Assembly (NCBI GenBank): GCA_021209875.1 | Contig: JAGYVD010000007.1 | Coordinates: 1,240,001-1,304,000 of the forward strand | DNA from: Rosellinia necatrix | Taxonomy: Eukaryota > Ascomycota > Sordariomycetes > Xylariales > Xylariaceae | Length of the DNA stretch: 64,000 nt | Reading direction: 5' to 3' | Shown here: positions 1 through 10,680 of the stretch, in pieces | Layout: each line of letters begins with the position of its first letter | How positions within the stretch are numbered: position 1 is the first letter of the stretch | Position numbers and translations under genes: made by a program | Notes under the pieces: model-generated | What the model was told of the DNA's origin: nothing | Database searches by the model: none | Seen by the model: only the letters and a program-made list of their open reading frames with translations

Positions 1-1156
1 TTCTCGAGACGTCTCTAAGAGCCAGGCTAGAGTTGATATGAGATGGAGAACATGGAATGTCAGTTGTCTGATCGTGAGCTTCCCTATGTGCTCGCTGGTA
101 GGCCCGGGGTAGGACGAAACCGCATGCTGCGTATCGGAAGCGTCTGCCCGTTTGGTTCGGTGCCACAGCCTATCCCTCGATCGATGTCGTTCGATCCCAA
201 CTTCTTGGTACCTAACCAAATTTGACAATGGCCAGGAAGACGCACAGTAAATTCGAAGGATTGCGCTAGCATGGACGAGCGTTGTTGTAGCTGCACGAAC
301 CTCCCATCATAATGCCGGTTAAGCAAACTTCGCTTCTATACCCCCTATATTATGTGCGGCTGATGGTATAGACAGGGGTCCGCCCTGTACGTAATCGGGA
401 GGGGTCTCCCCCGGACCTTCTGGACAGCAGGTAGATCTCGCATGGAGTGCGGGAGAGCGCGCGGGCGTATCATCCGTAGTATCCGTAACCATGCCCGTCT
501 TCAGGGCCCCGCATTATTGGCCGTCGTTATGGTTGACAACAAAGCATAATCTAGACGAGGATCGGCCTTGTATCTCGGGACAGCAACGTGTCACTTGTAC
601 GGGACCGTCCGATTCATCGACTACATGGCATGCTTTCGATCATACGATTGAGATCCGAATCTGGCAAAGCCTCCCAAATGTGTGCTTTAGGGAGAGGGAG
701 CGACGGCACCATCGCTCCCTGGGCACGGAGTTCGCACTGAGGCGCAACAACGCTCACCCTGCAGAGACGCGTGAGACTCGAGCCCGAGATACACAACCGC
801 AGCCATCGGGAAGAGTTAGACCAGGTCCGGCTATGACTTTGGGTGCGAGTCTGGCATCTCGGCGAGATGGGTGAGTTGTATAAAGAGGACCGACAACGTC
901 CCTCAAACCACTCTCGTTTTATCCCATCATCATCACCATCAACACGGATCCTCCCCATTCGCCTCTTCCACCTCAACAACTCGCTGATATCAGCACTGAG
1001 CTTGCTGGTAAAAAGAGACTTTCACGTCCTCCAACTCCGCCTCGAACTTCTTCCCGCCACGCCAATAGCGTAATACCAGACTCACCGAAGCTACCAGCTC
1101 GGATTCTACGCCGCAAACCCAAGCGTTCCTCGCTCAGACTCTCACAAACCTTCACA
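1..1156. other. gene-free stretch upstream of the 89-aa gene
   Basis: No ORF here shows recognisable domains. The short open frames on both strands lack family features. A TATAAA string lies near 876, about 280 bases before the ATG at 1157, and the stretch from about 900 to 1150 is C/CT-rich, as in many fungal 5' leaders. It probably holds the promoter and 5' UTR of the following gene. Confidence 0.4.
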
Positions 1157-1650
1157 ATGGCTTCTCCGTAAGTTGCCTTGCTTCCTTCGGCGCCGGCCAA
1201 TAGCGCCTCGCCCGAAAAATTCTCGAGGCACATTGGCTAATCCGCATCGCGATCCAGCGTCAAGACCGCTCCCCCCACCTCCCTCGACCGCAACGACCGA
1301 TTCGGCGCTGACGGCTCCCTGGCCCAGAGCGGCCTCCCGATGCCCGGTCTCTCTGGCCGTGCCAACTCCCCCACTGGTGAGTAGCCGACCAACCTCATCC
1401 CTCCCCCGCCGCAGCCGGTCTCCCCCCCCTGTTCGCCGGGACATGGGACCGGGGCCTTTCCCCACACTGCTTGGTTAACTGACGGCTAACCAAAAGGTGA
1501 CAATCCACAGGCAACCTCCTCAAGGGACCCGTTGACGATGACGGAAAGCTCAAGAATGCCGCCCTCATGGTTGGCATCAAGCTTGACCTCGAGGCCGAAG
1601 TCCACCTCACAGCCCGCGTCCGCGGTGACATCCTCGTGGGCCTATACTAA
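1157..1650 (+). CDS. small conserved fungal protein of unknown function (89 aa)
   Basis: Three exons are inferred: 1157-1167, 1258-1376 and 1511-1650, with GT-AG introns (gtaagt...ccag, gtgagt...acag). The lengths 11+119+140 give 270 bases in one frame, ending in TAA. The protein begins MASPVKTAPPTSLDRNDRFG. It has a Pro/Ser/Gly-rich first half (SLAQSGLPMPGLSGR) and an ordered C-terminal half rich in alternating hydrophobic residues (LDLEAEVHLTARVRGDILVG). I recognise the layout as a short protein found widely in filamentous ascomycetes, but I know no function for it. No signal peptide or membrane segment is visible. The third exon's continuation of the frame into a strongly patterned C-terminus is the main support. 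The first exon codes only three residues and part of a fourth, so it is easy to miss in automatic annotation. Confidence 0.7.
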
Positions 1651-2487
1651 GTGTGGATACCACACGCAGCCGCAGCCGCAACAACAACAACAACAGCAGC
1701 ACTGCGGTGTCTCCGCCGGGCTCGGCGGCAACGACCCCCTCATAACGGGGCTCTTCTTCCTCGGCGGATCGAAGTCCGATGACGGGAACGAGTTTCAGTT
1801 TGGCAACATGCGGGTGCGTCTGCAGACGAGCAGCCAGGGCTTCGTGGTCGGCGTGGGACACGGGTCTGTTTCGATCCTCCGAATGACGCTGCGGTTCACC
1901 ATCAATTTCAATAACGGGAAGGATTTCGGATTGGACGGGGAAAAAGAGGGCATGGGAACGGATCAGGATCGGGGTTCAGCAACAGGAAAAAGCGAGAATG
2001 ATAAAGTGGCGTCGGGGACGGGAGGTGAAGCAGGTAATCCAGGGGAGGAACACTTACTTTCTTTATCGTTGACCATGACGATCACCATCATGGCAATCAA
2101 TTAACTGCATTCTCTTAAACCTCTTGCCCCATTATCTGCTTGTGCAAATGTTATGAAGTCAAGTAAATCTCCGAAGTTATTCAACCTGCTAGGAAGTTGG
2201 ATACCAGGACATTACACATTTTTGCTTTTCGCCGTCGACAATTGCGAATAACGGTAACGCTGACTATGCCTTAAAAGTGTTACCTGTATGCCTGGGACCA
2301 GTGCTACCCGCATCATTTTATTCCCGCCCCTCACGAAAAACGAGTACCCAACCCTAGCCAGGCATCGTGCCTAAGGGTTAAGTGCCTTCCGCCAGGGTAT
2401 CAATACTACCTACAACACCATATTTAAATGCAACTTTCCGTTGATGTGTAATAGCGCTCCCATATAATACCACATCTTATGATGATT
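1651..2487. other. intergenic, between the 89-aa gene and Med1 3' ends
   Basis: A CAG/CAA-rich run (about 1668-1700) follows the stop of the small gene and is probably 3' UTR. An open frame continues here in another phase on the + strand to 2104, but it looks like random low-complexity translation. The rest is moderately AT-rich with no gene signal. It lies between two convergent genes. Confidence 0.4.
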
Positions 2488-4499
2488 TTATTCCAGCTTG
2501 TGCTTGATGAACTCGATCCACATACCGATATTTTCGCAGTCCTCAAGTTTCTGAGCGAGTTGCTTCCTGGTCAGAAGTCTACCCTTGCCTTTGGCCAGCG
2601 AAAGAACGGAAAAGATATTATCAGACACAATATGGATCTTGCCATTCAGTTGAATTTCGACATTGATCATTGCCGCAGTTTGTCTAAAAGGGAAGACTAA
2701 TTGGAGTCGGGGTATCGGGTGCGCGGATAAGACTATGTCGACCTTTAGGCGTTCAGGGGAGATTTGATTGGTATTATTACACATGGATGTACCCCCATTT
2801 GCTGTGCTGGGTTCGGAGACGAGCGGTATTCCCTCTCGTGGTTCGAACGCATTAGTAAGTAGTAGAGATAAGAAAGCATACTGTCGTAGCATAGGGATCA
2901 TCGGGATCAAATCTTTCGGGTGGGAAATCGGTACATGGGTTACCACTTGACCGTATACTGGCTTGTCAACCAACAAAGTATTTCTGTGAGCTTTGAGGAC
3001 AGGTCCTTTTTGGCCGTCATGAACATCGAGAAATACGGGGACCGTCTGCGTAAATGACATGACCCTAGGCTCGCTTGGGTCATAATTCGCACCCTCAGTG
3101 ACGGGGAATAGGAGATGATCAAATGTACTGCTGGAGAGGGGTGCATTGAATGCGGATATCTTGTAAATTTCCATCGCAATGCCGTGGGTGACAACAATTG
3201 GGGGGTTAAACGTTGCCATGAAGACCACATCGGGGGGCTTGGGCGTAGAATCGAGTCCGCCTTCCGATTTAATCTCTTCAGTCGGCAGGAGCAAAGTGTT
3301 GGGCGGTTCCAGCCAGTCCAGAATGGGCCCCGTGGCAGACATAACCTCATCGTCCGTCGGGTTCATCTTCACGATGCTGGGCCCAAGCCACTTGTCGGAT
3401 ACACGTACCGGGGTGTACACCATACTGTTGGGAGGCGCGCAGTCGATGGCAATTCCCCATGTCTTCCCTTTTCCACCCTCTAATTTTGTTGAGTCGAACG
3501 CGTGGTGCTGCTTCCAGTAATCGAGGGTGAGCCCAACATGGTCTCTTGTGTGCATTAGTGGACAGCCATGTCGACTGCAAAGAGCAAGAACCCGGAGGTT
3601 TTCTTCGGACCTATCGCCCAAGGACGGATCCTCCCGCAGCCTCTCGACATCCCACCTATGCAACCTCTCCAGGCTCTCCCATACACCCGTTATGGCTTCA
3701 TGGCAGTTGAGGCCCGGCGCGACGCTCAGCCTATCCAGCGTGGCCAAACGCTCGAGGTTGGCCCCGAACTTGGATAGCTTCTTAGTAAGCTGGCTTTCGC
3801 CGGGGCCGAGCGCCAGATCTTTGAAAAGGATTGCCGAGGCCTTCTCCACGTGTTTATCTAGGCTCGGCGACGGTTCATTAAACGTCAACGAGGCATGGTA
3901 AACCACATGGTTCCTGATGCTAACTTCGACGCCCATAGTACGGCCGGCTATAATTAACACCTTGTCGTTCTCGGAGCCAGAACCTCCGGGCTCCCAGAGG
4001 CACTCCAGGCCAAGACGAACAGCCAATCGTTCCAGTCCATCATTGCTAACCCTACCAGTATCGAAATCCTGAGCACGCCGTGAGCTTCTACACAAAGCAG
4101 TGTTTTTGGATATAGGCACCCTACCCAAAGAGCCGCAATTACCGCATCCATACGCTTCTTTCGGTCGTCCTCGTCAGACCGGTTTGACGCAGCTACCAGG
4201 CCTCCCACGCTAATATTGTCCAAATTGATGTCATAGCCTAGGGCAGCTGCCGCGGAGGGGCTGTCAAAGTTCAGCGGTGCGTTTCCGGATTGGCCAGGCA
4301 TGACACCATGTGGCAGCGTCCCCATGGCAGGGGATTTCTTCAGCTGCTGTGGCGAGGAGCGAGGGCCGTGAGGAGACAGGGCAGCGGCCGCTTGCGAGGT
4401 AGAGAAAGGCGTCGATGCTTGAGGTGTCGGGGCGGCGGCGGGGTGCTGGGATGGAGTGCGACCCTGCTGGGAAAGGCCGTGGCGCATCGGGGTCGACAT
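2488..4499 (-). CDS. MED1: Mediator of RNA polymerase II transcription subunit 1 (Med1)
   Basis: Two exons: 4499-4125 (125 codons) and 4068-2488, joined across a 55-base intron (gtaggg...ctcag), giving 651 residues. The product is a subunit of the Mediator middle module, which bridges gene-specific activators and RNA polymerase II in the nucleus. The N-terminal 100 residues are a Ser/Pro/Gln/Ala-rich linker (SSPQQLKKSPAMG, LNFDSPSAAAALGYDINLDN). The Med1 domain follows, with GRVSNDGLERLAVRLGLECL at about 130-150 and LGPGESQLTKKLSKFGANLE further on. Near the C-terminus is the typical HPKDL-IPMIPMLRQYAFLSLLL block, then a basic/hydrophobic end. The length is in the normal fungal Med1 range. The start was chosen because MSTPM followed by an SQQGRTPSQ-type sequence is the usual opening of this family. 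No missing segment was seen. Confidence 0.9.
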
Positions 4500-4734
4500 A
4501 TTGGGCAGATGGCGAAAGCTTCGTCGCGTCTACTCGATATGCTGCTTGGTGTGCTGCTTGACTTGACGTGCTGGTTGACCTGACCTGTATGTCAAGGTGG
4601 GAGAGGGAAGCGATTGCGCCGGCAGATCGCCCCCAGTAGTCCAAAGTCGCGTCAGAAAGTGCTGAAGTAGCCGGGGTACTTAACTAGCTACCTGCAGCTT
4701 CAACAATTTGCCCACCATATTACCAAAGCTAGCA

Positions 4735-4862
4735 GATACCTAGGTACTTATGTATCTAACAAATCCCCCGCTAGTCATATATACCTAACACCTACCTACT
4801 TAGCGTCCACATAGCCAGTAGGTACCCCCTTAACTAGGTACCTACCAACTTACCTTAGGTAC
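4735..4862. repeat. cluster of TAGGTA/TACCTA palindromic motifs
   Basis: Repeated taggta, tacctac and ggtacc words occur in both orientations within about 130 bases just upstream of MED1. The same words recur in nearly every long intergenic region of this window and are almost absent from exons. Confidence 0.7.
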
Positions 4863-5440
4863 AGGCCAGACAGAGCTTGCGACGAACCTCAGCTGTCCAA
4901 ATAACAAACTAACCTACCTCAAACAAACATTACATATCTCAATTCCCAATCCCAACCGGCTCTCTTCAACGCTGCCACTCTACTTCGTTTACTTCCCTAT
5001 TGGGAAAGAGATGCAAGATTACAGGACTAAATAGGCACTAGCAGCAAGCAATATGGGTTGAATGTTAACAGCCACCATCGCCCACCAAATTGAGTATTCT
5101 CTATTGTATCAAACATGAAATCACAAAGACTACTGGAGTAGTAGGTATAACCACAACAAGAAGAGCCACGATTGAAGTCCCAATTGAAATTACGACTGAA
5201 CTAAAGAAGCATCATTAAACTCTTGTTTACTATCTAACGAGCAAGTTAACAGCCAATGTAGTCAGCTCTCTATGGCCAGCAACTCTATAAGAACTCTTGC
5301 GAGTGCCCTCCCATGTGGGGGGTAGACACGAACCCTACCTACTCTATAACCTAACGCCCATACCCTTCGCCTCCTAATGCATAACTATTCAGTGTATCAT
5401 CCTGCTTCTTTCCAGTTTAGGCAGGATCGTGCAAATTGGA

Positions 5441-5503
5441 GTGGCGAGTGGCGAGTGGCGGATGGCGAATGGCGAATGGCGAATGGCAGATGGCGGATGA
5501 CGA
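5441..5503. repeat. 7-bp tandem repeat, nine copies
   Basis: The units read GTGGCGA, GTGGCGA, GTGGCGG, then ATGGCGA three times, ATGGCAG, ATGGCGG and ATGACGA. It lies 3' of the 718-residue gene. Open frames crossing it are repeat artefacts. Confidence 0.85.
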
Positions 5504-5848
5504 CTGGCTCTTCTTTCTATCCTTCCGTGACCATAATAACAAATATAAATACGAAAACACAAGTTTGTCGAAACCGGCCAGATGAGCAACTATCTCGAGA
5601 AAGTTCAGCATGACCGTAACGTCCTGGTACTATATGTATGCTGCAAGGAGAAAATTGCTGTCGCTCTAATCGCTGTGGAAAGAAAGTGAAGGGTCAAACC
5701 ATCGTTTGTCTGCCCTGTTTTTCCGTTTATCTCTCGGTGTTCAACTCAACCCAGCCGGCTTCTCCTGAAGCCCTCCGAGCTTCTGGCCTCTCTCCTCTCT
5801 TCCTCTATCGTTTGCTATCCGCCGGGTATCTGCGGCCTATAGCTGGAG

Positions 5849-8005
5849 TTAACAAACTGCCCTCTCGCCTGAGCCATTGCCGGGTCGTGTTGCAAGGCGC
5901 TGGCGATCAGCACGGCGCGCCTGTCGCTGTTTACAGCTTAGTGCATAAGCCGGATCCGTTACTCGAAGATGCTCGAGGTACTCTTCGTACTCCTGCTGTC
6001 GCGTTGCTTGTATGCCATCTCCGGGCCGAAATGGACGATCCGGCTTGGACACCGGCTTGGGTCCAAACATACTCTTGACCCAAAGAGGCGTGCCCACGGC
6101 CGGCTTGGCTACCGCTAAGTCATCGGGGCTCGGCACAGGGATTATCGCTTGTTTGGCGTTGTAATGATTCATTGGGGCAGCCGGCACTCCATTAATGGGG
6201 AATGGAGGAGGGCTACTCTGGGGCAACACGCAATGAGCCGGGGCAAGCACAGGGCTTGCATGCAGTCCTCCCATTCCCATTGCAAAGCCAGGCTGTGGTT
6301 GCGGAGGCGAGATCGCGTGGGTAGCTTGGTATCCTATTGGACTCAGGATACCCCCATTCATCTTAGGATGGTGAGTGCCGTTTGCGGGAACCATGGGGCT
6401 GTAAATCCCAGTTCCATAAGGCGTTTGGTTCATCTTGTATCCCTTAGTCCATTTATGCCTCCCAAATTGTCCTTGGCCAGGTTTTTGTTTTGCTATCTGG
6501 GCCTCTAGTTCCGCAACGCGATTTTCCAGGCGTCGAATCGGGTCAGCTGGTTCTGTGGCCTGTTTAGGGGTTTCACTCGGGCTCGTGTCGCATTTATTGG
6601 TAACCGGCGACTTCTCCTCTGGCAAAGGGCAGCGAAACTCAACCGCCTCGGGATTCAGTGTTGAAGATCGCTTTCGACCTGCAGAGGGCATACCACTAAT
6701 GGCAGAGTCCGTGGATGGGCTATGCGGGGGATCCTGCTGCACGATGGCCTCACTGCGACGTAAGTTGCTAGGCTGATAGCCGTCGTCTTTGTCGTTCACG
6801 GTAAAGGCGCGGATACGCGGAGCACACAATTTATTGAGCTTCCCAAGCAAGTCGTTAAATCCGGTATCGTTGGCGCCATCCGTACCCGACAGCGTTGGGC
6901 CAGAAGCATTGCCTCCCTGGCGACCGCGTGTTCCAACGGCAGAATTAGCGAGAGCTATCATTTTTCGTCGTTCTTCTCGTATCTCTTCATACTCTTTTCT
7001 GAGGTACTCGGGGGGGAGACCCGCCGATTGAGGCTCTACGAGCGCTGACAGTTGGTTGCGAATCGTCTCCTCGACGCCACTAAGTCCGGTCTCGAATTTC
7101 ATATCGTCCTTGACAGCACGGATTTCGGCGTAAGGGAACTCCACACTTGTCCAGCCCGCAGGACTAGCCAAGGAGACGACCGTAATAGAGCTAGATTCGC
7201 GGAGGGCTCTGCTCTTTTTCCCTTTCAAATCTGCATGTTGTTCATCCCAGTTGAGGATTTTCTCATAGCCTGCACGCTTAATAGGCGCCATTTCATCGAG
7301 ACGGACGACAGATTTAGTGGAAGGCTGAAAAACACTAGGATTATACTTTCCAGAGCGTTCCTCGGTTCCTATCTCGGCCTCAGAAAATTCCGTCTTGGTG
7401 GCAGGCGCCGAAAGACAGAGGTCGGCGCTGACGCTTTCCGATACGGTGAACGGGATGAGTTCGGGCCTCACCTCCTCCGGTCGCCTGCATCGATATGCCG
7501 CCCGCTCAAGGCCACGGTCGTAATCAATTGTCTCATACTCGTCGTCTCGTTGAGGCTTGAGCAGGATACCGTCAGGAAACTTGGACTTCTCCGGTGGCGC
7601 CGACCAGAGAGGTTCCATCATGTCGGAAGAGCTCACCTCCAAGGCTCGTCGGTGGTTTCGCCAGTTTCTATTCATCATTGCTTCAGAAATTTTTGGCGAT
7701 TCGGCATTGTTAGCTTTGCGGGTCAGCTTAGTATCGACAGCATTGCCAATGGTTGCAAGCTTATAAGCGTCCTGAACCACTTTGGTATCAATAGTGAGAC
7801 CTCTTAAGTCGCGCTTGCCCCGAGGGTCCTTCTCATTTTCTCGGTCACAAGGCGTATCCAATTGGCTCGATCCCTCGTCAACAGTGATACTCGTATTCTC
7901 CATCCTGGGGTCGTTCCGACTAGCATTGGTATCGATAGTGAGACACCTCAAGCTCTCCTTAGCTCTAACTCGAAAGCTCCGCTTACGACTGTGAGCCGTC
8001 AACAT
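5849..8005 (-). CDS. uncharacterised conserved fungal protein (718 aa)
   Basis: Single uninterrupted exon with ATG at 8005. No catalytic domain is recognisable. The N-terminal 100 residues are charged and contain two similar segments (LRCLTIDTNASRNDPRMEN and LRGLTIDTKVVQDAYKLAT), suggesting a degenerate internal duplication. In the middle, about residues 330-350, is a helical charged stretch (EYEEIREERRKM). Residues near 500-520 form a short heptad-like coiled coil (RRLENRVAELEAQIAKQ). A Pro/Gly/Met-rich linker follows, then a compact C-terminal motif (WVKSMFGPKP, FRPGD, RQQEYEEYLEHLR) and a basic tail (CKQRQARRADRQR). That C-terminal block resembles one I associate with unnamed proteins of other filamentous fungi. 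No signal peptide or membrane segment is visible, so a nuclear or cytoplasmic scaffold role is only a guess. Intron-free coding of this length supports a real gene. The exact start could lie at a later Met. Confidence 0.7.
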   Translation of the reverse strand: MLTAHSRKRSFRVRAKESLRCLTIDTNASRNDPRMENTSITVDEGSSQLDTPCDRENEKDPRGKRDLRGLTIDTKVVQDAYKLATIGNAVDTKLTRKANNAESPKISEAMMNRNWRNHRRALEVSSSDMMEPLWSAPPEKSKFPDGILLKPQRDDEYETIDYDRGLERAAYRCRRPEEVRPELIPFTVSESVSADLCLSAPATKTEFSEAEIGTEERSGKYNPSVFQPSTKSVVRLDEMAPIKRAGYEKILNWDEQHADLKGKKSRALRESSSITVVSLASPAGWTSVEFPYAEIRAVKDDMKFETGLSGVEETIRNQLSALVEPQSAGLPPEYLRKEYEEIREERRKMIALANSAVGTRGRQGGNASGPTLSGTDGANDTGFNDLLGKLNKLCAPRIRAFTVNDKDDGYQPSNLRRSEAIVQQDPPHSPSTDSAISGMPSAGRKRSSTLNPEAVEFRCPLPEEKSPVTNKCDTSPSETPKQATEPADPIRRLENRVAELEAQIAKQKPGQGQFGRHKWTKGYKMNQTPYGTGIYSPMVPANGTHHPKMNGGILSPIGYQATHAISPPQPQPGFAMGMGGLHASPVLAPAHCVLPQSSPPPFPINGVPAAPMNHYNAKQAIIPVPSPDDLAVAKPAVGTPLWVKSMFGPKPVSKPDRPFRPGDGIQATRQQEYEEYLEHLRVTDPAYALSCKQRQARRADRQRLATRPGNGSGERAVC

Positions 8006-9377
8006 TGTAAGTTTGTCGGTTGCGTTTGCTTTCTACTTCTCTCTTGTCCCTATAGAACGCCTTCCTGGGGATGACCTTTGAGGGTGGAAATATTAGCACA
8101 CTTTGTTCTTCAGCGCACAGATTCTACCATCGCTACTCGGACGACTAGTCAACGAGGCTAGGTCACATTCAGGAAGAGGGCAGCATAAGTCTTACAAGGT
8201 TGAAAATAGATGTTAGCCAACCGAAGGAGATTCGAGTCTAACAGGCAAATGATTCTCTACTGTCCATGTCAGTAAGTATAACCCCAACAAAATGTCGATA
8301 CCGTGGGCTGTATGCGATGGGGCGGTATCATTACCGAATTCAAGGGAGCTGAACTTACCCAGAGTCCTCTCAAACTGGACCAAATCGCTCTTTCGAATAA
8401 CACGTTGCAGTTACGTCGCTAGAAAGGAGAGCCTGGCTTGGGAAACAATCTCCAGAGATAACCGGAGTAAAGACAAGTGGAGGCGGATGTTGGACCTGAT
8501 AGCGCAGTCCGGCGTAATGAGTTAGAAAGGCACGACGTGCACTTGAATTTGCAGCGATTGTTTGCTAGATGCGAGAGGGTTGGGTTGGGGAAAGATATTG
8601 TAAGTCTGCGAGGCTGAGGACAATACCAAGCGGGACCAAAAGGCTACGATCCAAAAATCCCGATTACGCCGAGGAATGGTATCAAGTAGATCCAACGATG
8701 GCGGGAAGATCGAGAGTATGCTGATTAGGATCGCGCTCGATTGAAATGGCTGACGGTTTGGGAATATATGAATAGGGCATGTGCGAAGCACAAACGAGAA
8801 CTTGCGGCGGAAGGGCCAGTGATCCTCAAGGAAGGACGACGTTGTGTGCTGTGGGAGTTGCGTCTCACGATGTACGCCGCGCGCAAGGGAATATGCTCTC
8901 CTCGGGATACGCTGATATGTTTTGTGGGTTTGTAGGCGCTTGCTAGAATCGAAAATAAATTATGGCTGCGGAAAGAGGGAGACCAAGGAAGGAGGGAAAG
9001 GAGAGGAAAGGAAAGGAAAGGGTAAAGGTTGTGTGTGAAGGGGTCTATGAGTTACAACGAAGAGAAGAGGGACTCTCATGCCGCAGCTGCAAATGTTTGT
9101 ACAGTAGGAGCTAACCGGGAAGGTCCCCAGAGGTAAGAGCTTTGATGGCGATAGCTAGCTCAAATGTAATAGGTATCTCACCTCTAGATAAACATACCAT
9201 CCGTGGTGAATAATTTAGAATAAAGATATGTCGACCACAGTGTAGTTCCACCGCAGGACTAGTCGCCAAATTCAATCCAATGACCAACAATGGCAGAAGC
9301 ACATTAGTTTATTTCCTAGATACAGGTAGATCTTGTCTTATGGTGGTATTTCCCGTGGGCAGGGGGAGGCAGCAGTT

Positions 9378-9520
9378 CCTACTACCTACTTGCCTACCTA
9401 GAGGTAGACACTGGCGGGTATATCCCATCTATGATACTGGTGAATAGCCCGGTTCGAAGATTAGCAAACAACCTCCTCCTTGTAGGTACCTAACCTACCT
9501 AGCTACCTAGGTACTTAGGC
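9378..9520. repeat. cluster of TAGGTA/TACCTA palindromic motifs
   Basis: Multiple tacctac, ctaggtac and aggtac words occur in both orientations in non-coding DNA. Confidence 0.65.
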
Positions 9521-10085
9521 AGTAGACTAGTAATAGATTAGGTAGGCGGTTCGCCGAAGTCGAGGTAAGGCCCAGCCTAGTGCCATCTGACCATATATGA
9601 ATCGTGGATAGGAATCCAAGAGTACCAACACCGGCCACCATACCCATCTTTTTATTACCTATGTCAATATTACTAGAATCCCCCAATTGATACCTAATAT
9701 CTTTGGCGCCCATGTATTCCAAGATTACCATAACTAATGGCGGTATACTTGGGTAGAGCGGCCGGTCACAAAAGCCATGATGTTAACGTTGAGGATTTAG
9801 TAGACAAGAAGCTATATTCACTGCCTAGGTGCCTATCTGATACCAGTCAAATAAGAAGTAGATAGGTAAGCGAGGAGTTATGACCATGAAACCTAACCAG
9901 AACGTCAACTTGCACATGCTCAGTGTCTAAGACCCTAAGACACTGTTTAGGTATCGTGCAACAGTGATTAGCTGGACATAGCCAGAGAAAGCAGCAAAGC
10001 AGGTACTTTCCCACCAGTTCTAGTAACAATATCTTTCGAGTAGGTGGTGCAAAATACTTGCCAGCTGGAAAGTAACTCGACCTGT

Positions 10086-10296
10086 AAGTAAGTACCTACC
10101 TAGGTAGGTAGGGTGGCTAGGTCGTCACTTCTGTCCCAATGGTTGTTTGCTACACGGTCATGTGATATTTCTTTGAAGTGAATGGCTAGGAGTACCTACC
10201 TACCTGATAGATCCATCAAGGTCCCCGGCTCTGGTTATATCTGTGCCTATCGAAGTGTCCCTACCCTGCCTACCTACGTAGGTAGGTACTTAGGTA
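10086..10296. repeat. cluster of TAGGTA/TACCTA palindromic motifs
   Basis: Includes the near-perfect palindromes ctacctaggtaggtag (about 10095) and ctacctacgtaggtag (about 10269). Non-coding. Confidence 0.7.
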
Positions 10297-10518
10297 CACT
10301 CTCGTGGAATAGCGACAGCACTCACGTGGCCACATGACCACTCCTACACTCCTACGATGGGAGGCGGTAGGTGGAAGGGAAACTGCGAAAGGCAACTTGT
10401 ATCCAAACTGCCATCTAGTTTACATGGCACATGGTCTTCCCTGGAATCATGAAGAAAATAGCATCCCAGTTTCTCAAATATGCATGCGTTCATTTGTTCG
10501 AATACTGCTTGCTAAAAT

Positions 10519-10519
10519 C

Positions 10520-10555
<36 letters not shown>

Positions 10556-10556
10556 A
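10519..10556. repeat. compound (CA)n(TA)n microsatellite
   Basis: About ten CA units run straight into about eight TA units, in the 3' flank of the Zn2Cys6 gene that ends at 10681. Confidence 0.95.
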
Positions 10557-10680
10557 AATCAACGCTCAGTGTCCATATAGATACAAGATTTCCCACGCAA
10601 GATGTTCCCGACCATATATACAAAAACCTTTGCCTTCTCCCACAATCATGGAAAGGGGGGAGGGGAGGGGGGTACCAGCA

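Larger units (their letters stand above)
4500..5848. other. intergenic region with TACCTA motifs and a 7-bp repeat
   Basis: Upstream region of MED1 and downstream region of the 718-residue gene. It contains a dense run of TAGGTA/TACCTA motifs (about 4735-4862) and a nine-copy 7-bp tandem repeat (5441-5503). No coding signal was found beyond repeat-derived open frames. Confidence 0.45.
8006..10680. other. intergenic region, 2.7 kb
   Basis: No supportable gene. It contains purine-rich DNA (about 8975-9030, repeated GGAAAG), clusters of TAGGTA/TACCTA palindromes (9378-9520 and 10086-10296) and a CA/TA microsatellite (10519-10556). The short open frames have no family features. Confidence 0.5.

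Noticed and set aside
491..979. Overlapping open frames of 121-127 codons near the left edge
   Set aside because: The frames on the two strands overlap each other. Neither has domain features, and the composition suits a promoter or leader region.
7052..7807. 251-codon open frame on + overlapping the 718-aa gene
   Set aside because: It lies fully antisense to the long single-exon minus-strand gene and has no domain. The minus frame is longer and has coiled-coil and conserved-looking motifs.
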